64,000 nt of DNA. It comes from Limnobaculum parvum (GTDB lineage Bacteria; Pseudomonadota; Gammaproteobacteria; Enterobacterales; Enterobacteriaceae). Shown here one piece after another: positions 27,548 to 34,018 of this stretch (positions are counted from its first letter, which is position 1; the number at the start of each line of letters is the position of its first letter). The position numbers were made by a program, and so were the translations under genes. The notes beneath the pieces are model-generated. The model was given only the letters and a program-made list of their open reading frames with translations. It had not been told where the DNA came from and did not search any database. The stretch spans positions 1,584,001 through 1,648,000 of the forward strand of contig NZ_CP029185.2 of assembly GCF_003096015.2 (NCBI RefSeq). Reading direction: 5' to 3'.

Positions 27548-27575
27548 AATAGCGCCGTGTAGGCGCTATTTTTTT
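27548..27575 (+). terminator. Intrinsic terminator of rluB
   Basis: AATAGCGCC (27548-27556) pairs perfectly with GGCGCTATT (27562-27570) over a 5-nt loop and ends in seven T residues. Confidence 0.92.
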
Positions 27576-28066
27576 ATCTAAAAATCCGGATTATCCATTA
27601 ATTTCAATTGATAAATTATAAAATTATTAATCCTCTTTTTACATGAATATGATAGCGTTGCTTTTTATATTGCTAAATATGTTGCATTAATATCATGCTA
27701 TCTAATTTTAATCTTAATCGTGTTAATAACTATTCTCGATAGAGAATAAACCTTAAAAATATTATGTATATTTCCGCTGTTTATCCCGATGTACTCTCTT
27801 GCTGTTAATTTTTATCAAAAATTAAAACCAGCCACGCTGCTAAATTGTACATAATTTCATCTTTTCTATTGCTTTCTGATAGTAAAAAATGAAATGTTAT
27901 AGACGTGTTGTAGCCATGACTCAGCACATAACCCGCTGGAATTAATTTTTTTAATATAAATTACATGTAGTTAATGAAATGGTAGCCACGCGTATATTAT
28001 TCTAAATGTGGTCATTATTTACATCTTTGATACACAGGCTCTTTCTCGTTACCGAATTTCTTTTTT
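27576..28066. other. AT-rich spacer downstream of rluB
   Basis: Roughly 490 bp of strongly AT-rich sequence with no plausible gene on either strand, before the putative anaerobic promoter of the DcuC-like gene. Composition differs clearly from the flanking genes and marks the left edge of an inserted segment. Confidence 0.5.
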
Positions 28067-28107
28067 TTGACATCCATCAACGATATCAGTGGGTCAGTTG
28101 CTATAGT
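28067..28107 (+). promoter_or_regulatory. Putative FNR-dependent class II promoter
   Basis: TTGAC-ATCC-ATCAA at 28067-28080 matches the FNR consensus TTGAT-N4-ATCAA at 9 of 10 specified bases. A -10-like TATAGT lies at 28102-28107; with a start site near 28114 the FNR box centres at about -40.5, close to the class II position (-41.5). It lies about 170 bp before the DcuC-like ATG, leaving a leader of some 130 nt. The motif and spacing are seen; the function is inferred. Confidence 0.6.
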
Positions 28108-28247
28108 GCAGTAGTGCGGAAATAGAAATTTGAGATTATAGTTTATTTGTACTAATTCTTAGGTAATTATCGTTCTGATATATTTGTAATTAAGTGTGGA
28201 AGCAATCAAATGATTGCAATTTTAATAAAGCCGATGGTGAGTATAAT

Positions 28248-29549
28248 ATGCTACAAATAACGTCTCTGGTGGTTGTCGCAATCACTATTTATTTACTGAT
28301 AAAACAGTATGAAACGCGGATGGTGCTAATTGGTTCTGGTTTGGTGATGTGTCTTTTGGCATTGTCACCTATGGGGGGGCTTGATGCATTCAGTGAGCGT
28401 ATGACTTCAGCTAGCCTGATTCAGTCAATTTGTGCCAGTATGGGTTTTGCTTACGTCATGAAGTATACCGAATGTGATATGCATTTGGTGCGTACTTTGA
28501 CCGGTATGATGAACCGTATGGGTTTCTTCCTGATCCCGATGACGGTGGTTGTGACCTACTTTATTAACATTGCTATTCCTTCAGCCGCCGGGTGTGCGGC
28601 AGCGGTAGGAGCAACGTTAATCCCTCTATTGATTGGTGCTCGTATTCACCCTGCCATTGCAGGTGCTGCGGTTCTGAGTGGTACCATCGGTTCTTTCTTA
28701 AGCCCAGGTATGTCACATAATGCCTTTGTATCTAACCTGTATAATGAAGTTATGGTTGGTACTGAAGGCTTCAAGCATATGGAAGTTATCGACCTGATTA
28801 AACATCACGCGCCAATCAGTATTGCTGTTGGGGTTATCGGTGCGATTTCTCTGTCTGTTGTGGCGCTGGTGCGTAAAGAGTTTCGTGTTGAATTGGCCGA
28901 TACTGTTGCAATACAAGATGTAGAAGCCAAAGAAAAGCCAAAAACGAACTATTCGTATGCTACTGCACCTTTTATTCCATTAGTGCTACTGTTGGTTGCA
29001 GGCTTAACCGATTGGTTTGGCGCAGTGAAAATGACTGTACCGGCAGCAATGGTTATCGGTGTTATCTATGCGCTGCTCATTACCTGCTGTAACCCAACCA
29101 CGATGACCAAACAGTTCTTTAGCGGTATGGGTAATGCCTATGGTGATGTGATGGGTATCATCATTGCGGCTGCCGTCTTTGCGGCGGGTTTAAAGGTCTC
29201 TGGCTTAATCGACAGCTTTATCTTCTTCCTGACTCATAATCCTGAACTGGCTCGTTGGGGCGGTACGATTGGTCCATTCCTGATGGGGATCATTACGGGT
29301 TCTGGTGATGCTGCGGCATTAGCCTTCAACGAAACGGTTACCCGCCATGCAGCCGATCTGGGATATACCATTCCTGATCTAGGTATGGCAGCCGCTATTG
29401 CTGGTGCATTAGGCCGTACTATGTCGCCAATCGCCGGTGTAACAATCGTTTGTGCTGGTTTAGCAGCAACCAACCCCGTTGAGATAATCAAACGTACTGC
29501 GCCTGGTATGCTTATCGCTGTATGTTTTGTGGCCCTGTTTATGCTGTAA
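28248..29549 (+). CDS. DcuC-family anaerobic C4-dicarboxylate-type carrier
   Basis: A 433-residue polytopic membrane protein with about twelve hydrophobic helices. The C-terminal half contains TGSGDAAALAFNE and ALGRTMSPIAGVTIV, which parallel the TGSGNAP and LGRTLSPVSGVVVA motifs of E. coli DcuC, a succinate/fumarate carrier used in anaerobic growth. ATG 28248 follows GGTGAG and gives a normal hydrophobic N-terminus; an upstream frame from 28194 would add 18 polar residues. The next gene is an AbgA-like hydrolase, so the substrate may be an acyl- or aroyl-amino acid, not succinate. The upstream FNR-like box suggests anaerobic expression. Confidence 0.85.
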   Translation: MLQITSLVVVAITIYLLIKQYETRMVLIGSGLVMCLLALSPMGGLDAFSERMTSASLIQSICASMGFAYVMKYTECDMHLVRTLTGMMNRMGFFLIPMTVVVTYFINIAIPSAAGCAAAVGATLIPLLIGARIHPAIAGAAVLSGTIGSFLSPGMSHNAFVSNLYNEVMVGTEGFKHMEVIDLIKHHAPISIAVGVIGAISLSVVALVRKEFRVELADTVAIQDVEAKEKPKTNYSYATAPFIPLVLLLVAGLTDWFGAVKMTVPAAMVIGVIYALLITCCNPTTMTKQFFSGMGNAYGDVMGIIIAAAVFAAGLKVSGLIDSFIFFLTHNPELARWGGTIGPFLMGIITGSGDAAALAFNETVTRHAADLGYTIPDLGMAAAIAGALGRTMSPIAGVTIVCAGLAATNPVEIIKRTAPGMLIAVCFVALFML

Positions 29550-29602
29550 ACGTTATGCAGTAACTATCGCAGTAACTACCAGATAATAAGGAAGGAAGAG
29601 TA

Positions 29603-30874
29603 ATGTCGACTATTGATTTAAACCAATTAGTAACATGGCGTCGTGAATTTCATCGCTTTCCTGAAATCGGTTGGTCCGAATTTACGACTACGGCGCGTTT
29701 AATGACTGAATTACGCAAGATGGGGCTTGAGGTTATCACTGGCCCAAAAGTCATTAACCGTGAATTTGTTCGGGGCCGTAGAGCTGAGGTTGTAACGCGG
29801 GGGCTGGAATTAGCCAGAGAACGAGGTGTTGATGAAGCGCTGTTAGCTGAGATGGATGAATTAACCGGCTGTATGGCAACATTTTACAGTGGTAAACCGG
29901 GTCCGACAGTTGCTCTGCGTTTTGATATTGACTGCGTTAACGTGCAGGAGTGTGCTGCGGGTGAGCATGTTCCTAATAAAGAGGGCTTTTCATCGAAAAG
30001 CGCCGGTCTGATGCACGCATGTGGTCATGATGGTCATATGTCCATCGGTTTAGGGATTGCTAAATGGTTAGTTGCAAACGGCAGTTCACTGAGCGGTAAA
30101 GTGAAGCTGCTGTTCCAACCGGCTGAAGAGGGCGTTCGTGGCGCAAGGCCAATGGCAGAAAGCGGCATTGTTGATGATGCCGATTACTTCCTTGGTATGC
30201 ACCTCGGTTTTATCGCCAAAACCGGTGAGATCGTGGTTAATCCAAATAGTTTCCTTTGCACTACCAAGTATGACTTTCGTTTCTACGGAGCACCTGCTCA
30301 TGCCGGTGCTGAACCTCATTTAGGTCGCAACGCACTGGCCGGTGCCTGCCACGCAGCAACTCAAATGTTAGGGATTTCCCGTCATGGTAAAGGGATGTCC
30401 CGAATCAACGTGGGCGTTATCCGGGCAGGTGAAGGCCGTAACGTAGTACCCGCTTATGGTGAGCTTCAGGTTGAAGTTCGCGGCGAAGATGAATCGATTA
30501 ATACTTTCATGGCTGAGCAGGTAGAGCGCATGGCTGCTGGTGCAGCTCATAGCTTTGACTTACGTTTAGAAAGCGAAGTCATGGGCGAAGCGGTTGATCT
30601 GCAAAACGATAAAGAGCTGGTTGATTTATTAACTGACGTTGTGAAACAAAATCCTGAGCTGACTGTGGTACCAGAGCGCATATTTGGCGGCAGTGAGGAT
30701 GCAACTGTACTGGCCAAACGTGTTCAGCGGCATGGTGGTAAGTCACTGTATTTTATTGTAGGTGCAGATCGAAAAGCAGGCCACCATCAGGCAGAGTTTG
30801 ACTTTGACGAGCAACAGATGGAAACCGCGGCAAATCTGTTGATAGGCTGTCTGCAAAAACTGATGATTAAATAA
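29603..30874 (+). CDS. M20-family amidohydrolase similar to p-aminobenzoyl-glutamate hydrolase subunit A
   Basis: A 423-residue M20D-type metallohydrolase. It has HACGHDGH (metal-binding Cys/His), FQPAEEGVRGARPM, SRINVGVIRAGEGRNVVPA and C-terminal GHHQAEFDFDE, all matching positions in E. coli AbgA, which with AbgB cleaves p-aminobenzoyl-glutamate. Unlike the E. coli abgABT operon there is no AbgB partner; the gene stands alone 53 bp after a DcuC-family carrier. An N-terminal insertion (about residues 50-95, REFVRGRRAEVV...) also occurs in AbgA. The true substrate may be another N-acyl amino acid taken up by the carrier. An AAGGAAG site precedes the ATG. Confidence 0.85.
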   Translation: MSTIDLNQLVTWRREFHRFPEIGWSEFTTTARLMTELRKMGLEVITGPKVINREFVRGRRAEVVTRGLELARERGVDEALLAEMDELTGCMATFYSGKPGPTVALRFDIDCVNVQECAAGEHVPNKEGFSSKSAGLMHACGHDGHMSIGLGIAKWLVANGSSLSGKVKLLFQPAEEGVRGARPMAESGIVDDADYFLGMHLGFIAKTGEIVVNPNSFLCTTKYDFRFYGAPAHAGAEPHLGRNALAGACHAATQMLGISRHGKGMSRINVGVIRAGEGRNVVPAYGELQVEVRGEDESINTFMAEQVERMAAGAAHSFDLRLESEVMGEAVDLQNDKELVDLLTDVVKQNPELTVVPERIFGGSEDATVLAKRVQRHGGKSLYFIVGADRKAGHHQAEFDFDEQQMETAANLLIGCLQKLMIK

Positions 30875-30896
30875 ATATCTTATTGATGTGGTTAGG

Positions 30897-30917
30897 AAGC
30901 CGCCTTGCAGGCGGCTT
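30897..30917 (+). terminator. GCC/GGC hairpin after the AbgA-like gene (T-tract missing)
   Basis: AAGCCGCC (30897-30904) pairs with GGCGGCTT (30910-30917). It looks like an intrinsic terminator but lacks the T-tract. A near-copy (16 of 18 bases) at 31144-31161 does have a T-run, and the repeat element lies between the two. Confidence 0.6.
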
Positions 30918-30954
30918 GAGAGTGCTGACAAATCTAATAAATCAGCATCTGTGA

Positions 30955-31097
30955 ATCTTCCGGCCGTTCACCTTCGAGCTCGGCCGGAAGATCGTCTGTA
31001 CTTAGCTATGGAGCGCAACGGGCTTGGCCGGGTTAGGGGCGATCCGGCAGCTAAAGCTGCTACGACCCCAACCCTGACCCTCCCGTCGATTAGCTAT
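30955..31097 (+). repeat. Composite interspersed repeat, locus C (short version)
   Basis: Begins with a perfect 11-bp hairpin, ATCTTCCGGCC (30955-30965) with GGCCGGAAGAT (30982-30992), followed by CGTCTGTACTTAGC. It ends with CGATTAGCTAT at 31087-31097. Both ends match locus A (read on the minus strand), and the interior shares TGGAGCGC, TAGGGGC and CCCCAAC blocks, but the loop core GCTTATATTGCC and the AAACAGGC hairpin are absent. An internal palindrome GCAGCTAAAGCTGC is present. A frame at 30888-31115 crosses it and is not credible. Confidence 0.75.
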
Positions 31098-31143
31098 CTT
31101 AAGGGATTAAATTGAATTAGCAGAGGTTGTCATCGGTCTGAAT

Positions 31144-31168
31144 CCGCTTTACAGGCGGCTTTTTTTTG
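31144..31168 (+). terminator. Second copy of the GCC/GGC hairpin with T-tract
   Basis: CCGCTTTACAGGCGGCTT at 31144-31161 resembles 30900-30917 and runs into eight T residues. It may be the original terminator of the AbgA-like gene, displaced by the repeat, though its own stem is imperfect (CCGC/GCGG core). Confidence 0.5.
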
Positions 31169-31181
31169 CATCTAAAGCTTG

Positions 31182-31943
31182 TTATTTCGCAGCGCCGGGA
31201 ACCCGATTCGGCTGGGCATCAAAGCTAACGCCAGACTCATTGCTGCTGTCGTCTCCCATAACGTACAAATAGGTTGGCATGATATCAGCAGGTGTCTTCA
31301 ACAGACCGGGATCTTCTTGTGGGAACGCCGAAGCTCTCATACTGGTACGGGTTCCTCCCGGGTTAATGCAGTTAACCCTCAATGAAGTCCCCTGATATTC
31401 GTCCGCCAGAACCTGCATCAGGCCTTCGGTAGCAAATTTCGATACTGAATAAGCCCCCCACCCGCGACGGCCTTTACGGCCTACGCCAGAACTGCTGAAG
31501 ACCAGTGATGCTTTAGGTGATTTGAGTAACAGCGGCAACAGGGCCTGAGTGAGCATAAACCCGGCATTGACGTTGACTTGCATGACCTGTTGCCAAAGTT
31601 CTGGATCCTGAGTACTTATTGGGGCAATTTCACCCAGCAAACCTGCGCTGTGTAGCAATCCATCCAGACGCTCAATTCTGTTAGCTATCTCTTTTGCCAG
31701 TGCCTGATAATCGCTGGTTTTTGCCGTCAGTAAATCAAAAGGAAAAATCAGCACAGGATGGCTACCCTGAGCGGCGATTTCTTGCTGTACTTGTTTGAGT
31801 TTAGTTTCGCTACGGCCAAGTAATAGTAACTGAGCGCCATAGCGAGCATAGGTTAGAGCCGCTTCTTTACCAATACCGTCACTGGCTCCGGTTATCATGA
31901 TAATTTTGTTATTGAGTAAATTGGACGGTGGCTGGTAGTGCAT
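31182..31943 (-). CDS. yciK: YciK, short-chain dehydrogenase/reductase
   Basis: A 253-residue classical SDR oxidoreductase, about the E. coli YciK length (252). The Rossmann motif TGASDGIGKEAA lies near residues 19-30, LLHSAGLLGE contains the conserved NAG-like strand, and the catalytic YSVSK is in the middle. The physiological substrate is not known. GGAGAG sits 5 bp before the ATG at 31943. It is divergent from sohB, as in E. coli; its usual neighbour btuR is absent here. Confidence 0.93.
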   Translation of the reverse strand: MHYQPPSNLLNNKIIMITGASDGIGKEAALTYARYGAQLLLLGRSETKLKQVQQEIAAQGSHPVLIFPFDLLTAKTSDYQALAKEIANRIERLDGLLHSAGLLGEIAPISTQDPELWQQVMQVNVNAGFMLTQALLPLLLKSPKASLVFSSSGVGRKGRRGWGAYSVSKFATEGLMQVLADEYQGTSLRVNCINPGGTRTSMRASAFPQEDPGLLKTPADIMPTYLYVMGDDSSNESGVSFDAQPNRVPGAAK

Positions 31944-32120
31944 AGTCTCTCCTTACGGTATATTTGTCGGCATCACGAACTAAGTGACAAGGTATAGCGA
32001 ATATAGAATTGTAGCGTTTTAGAAAACTTTTGCATGAGTAGCAAAAGTAAATAGCTATACTTAATGGGTTATTGTTCATCATGTTAGTTCATTGCTAGTT
32101 TGATTCAACTATATAGGAAT

Positions 32121-33173
32121 ATGTCTGTGGAGTGGATTTCTCAGTACGGTCTTTTTTTGGCAAAAATTGTGACTTTTGTGGTGGTAGTTGCTGCGGCTGT
32201 GTTACTTGTCGTGAGCGTAACTCAGCGTAAGTCTGGGCGTCGTGGGGAGTTAACGCTGGTAGATTTAGGTGAGCAGTACCGCAATATGCAGGAAGATATG
32301 CAGTTTGCCCGTTTGCAACCGGCAGAGCAGAAGTTGTGGCATAAGGAACAAAAGAAAAAGGATAAAGCTGAGGCGAAAAAAGCGAAACTGGCAGTCAAAA
32401 ATGGTGAAAAGGAAATCCTAAAACCATGCCTTTATGTGTTGTCGTTTAAGGGCAGTATTGATGCTCATGAAGTTGAATCTTTGAGAGAAGAGGTATCCGC
32501 TATTCTCGCCGTGGCTAAATCGGGTGATGAGGTTTTATTGAAACTGGAAAGCCCGGGTGGAATGGTGCACGGCTATGGTCTAGCGGCATCACAGTTGGAC
32601 CGTTTGCGTAAGGCGGGCATTCGCCTGACAGCGGCGGTAGATAAAGTGGCAGCCAGCGGTGGTTATATGATGGCCTGCGTTGCTGACCATATTGTCGCTG
32701 CGCCTTTTGCAGTGATTGGTTCTATCGGTGTAGTGGCACAGCTACCAAACTTCCATCGTTTACTGAAAAAGAATGATATTGATGTGGAACTACATACTGC
32801 CGGAGAATTTAAACGCACTCTGACACTGTTTGGTGAAAACACCGATCAGGGACGTGAGAAATTTCGTGAAGAGTTGAATGAAACCCATCAACTGTTTAAA
32901 GATTTTGTACGTGAGCAGCGACCATCGCTGGATATCGATCAGGTTGCTACCGGAGAACACTGGTTTGGTATTCAGGCAAAAGAGAAGGGTTTGATCGACG
33001 ATATTGGCACCAGTGATGATTTGGTGATCGCTCAAATGAAAGATCGTGATGTGATTGGTGTTACCTATGCACAGCGTAAAAAGCTAATAGATCGCCTGAC
33101 CGGCAGTGTTGCCGAAGGGGCTGACCGCCTGTTGTTGCGGTGGTGGCAGAGGGGACAGAAGCCGTTAGTGTAG
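32121..33173 (+). CDS. sohB: Inner-membrane S49 peptidase SohB
   Basis: SohB is a membrane-anchored S49 protease (SppA relative), first found as a multicopy suppressor of htrA. It has an N-terminal membrane anchor (about residues 7-30), a lysine/glutamate-rich charged linker (60-100), and a protease domain with KVAASGGYMMACVAD (catalytic serine) and GEFKRTLTLFGENT (catalytic lysine). The frame extends to a TTG at 32100, but ATG 32121 (MSVEWISQYGLFLAKI) matches E. coli and gives 350 residues (E. coli 349). The C-terminus LLLRWWQRGQKPLV is strongly conserved. Confidence 0.95.
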   Translation: MSVEWISQYGLFLAKIVTFVVVVAAAVLLVVSVTQRKSGRRGELTLVDLGEQYRNMQEDMQFARLQPAEQKLWHKEQKKKDKAEAKKAKLAVKNGEKEILKPCLYVLSFKGSIDAHEVESLREEVSAILAVAKSGDEVLLKLESPGGMVHGYGLAASQLDRLRKAGIRLTAAVDKVAASGGYMMACVADHIVAAPFAVIGSIGVVAQLPNFHRLLKKNDIDVELHTAGEFKRTLTLFGENTDQGREKFREELNETHQLFKDFVREQRPSLDIDQVATGEHWFGIQAKEKGLIDDIGTSDDLVIAQMKDRDVIGVTYAQRKKLIDRLTGSVAEGADRLLLRWWQRGQKPLV

Positions 33174-33215
33174 TCTTGAGTTTTTCAAGAAAATAATAAT
33201 TGGCTTTTGAAGACA

Positions 33216-33375
33216 TTCCGGCCATGAAAACAAAGAGCTTATATTGCCTTTGTGCTAGGCCGGAAGACCATCTGTATTTAGCGTAGGCGTGTATTGGGGA
33301 TAGATTTCCTACGGGCCAGCGCAAGTGCTGTTCAAACAGGCGTTAGCCTGTTTATCGTTGGCTTACGCCCAGTCG
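33216..33375 (+). repeat. Composite interspersed repeat, locus B
   Basis: Hairpin arms TTCCGGCC (33216-33223) and GGCCGGAA (33258-33265) enclose a 34-nt loop, the same length as in locus A, with the same core GCTTATATTGCC. AGACCATCTGTATTTAGC follows. The distal part (33312-33375) matches 9621-9682 in inverted orientation and includes the hairpin AAACAGGC (33334-33341) with GCCTGTTT (33346-33353). The element fills the spacer between convergent sohB and yciN. Confidence 0.8.
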
Positions 33376-33389
33376 ATAACAGTACCAGA

Positions 33390-33641
33390 TTAATCTTGCA
33401 GATGATATTGGCTGGATAACACATGGGCCAAGTGCTTAAACATATTAAATACAGCGGTAGTTTTTGGGGTAGGTAGTCCATCTTCATCTAGGAAAAACTC
33501 TCCTCGAAAAACCAGGACATCGCCTTTTTGTTCTACATCGGTGGCTTCCATTCCGTGAAGAAAATCCTCATGGTTACGAATAATTTTATTCGCTTCAGTC
33601 AGTAATGCCTGACGGGACATAGGTGATGTTTGGTTAAGCAT
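33390..33641 (-). CDS. yciN: YciN, small conserved enterobacterial protein
   Basis: An 83-residue cytoplasmic protein of unknown function, strictly syntenic with topA in enterobacteria. The segment TTAVFNMFKHLAHVLS near the C-terminus and EANKIIRNHED near the N-terminus match E. coli YciN, which also has 83 residues. The longer frame from 33653 starts at an ATG that contains the ribosome-binding site GGAGGT of the internal ATG at 33641, so 33641 is chosen. Confidence 0.93.
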   Translation of the reverse strand: MLNQTSPMSRQALLTEANKIIRNHEDFLHGMEATDVEQKGDVLVFRGEFFLDEDGLPTPKTTAVFNMFKHLAHVLSSQYHLQD

Positions 33642-34018
33642 GAATACCTCCATTCAATTTTTACGGATGGGTTATTTTAGACATCTGCGCTCGCGAGAGC
33701 AATGTGTTAAATGGGTTGCGATTGCCCATTTTTTTCAGTTCGACAGGATGAGCTATTACCGATAAAACGGCATCAATAAACTAATTTTGTTGCGTAGCGC
33801 TTTTTATCAGGTACAGTTATGGGCTTTCAACAGCAGAGTCAGCATGATGTTTGGTGGTGTTAACTAATTGTAAGTAATATCAATATCACCCAAAAATTGG
33901 CGTTACAGGTTGAGATTCTGTATTTTCGCTACAATATAGAAGTCATGCTTTCTCATCATTTTGCTGAAATTGAAATGTTGAGTTTCATTAAGAAGGTCTA
34001 ATTTAGGTAAACAATATT
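33642..34018. other. yciN-topA divergent intergenic region
   Basis: 377 bp upstream of both yciN and topA. In E. coli topA has several supercoiling- and stress-responsive promoters in the equivalent region, and a multi-promoter arrangement is plausible here. I could not assign individual promoters. No gene was seen. Confidence 0.45.

Noticed and set aside
30888..31115. Open frame of 75 codons after the AbgA-like gene
   Set aside because: It is created by the GC-rich repeat element and has no coding features.
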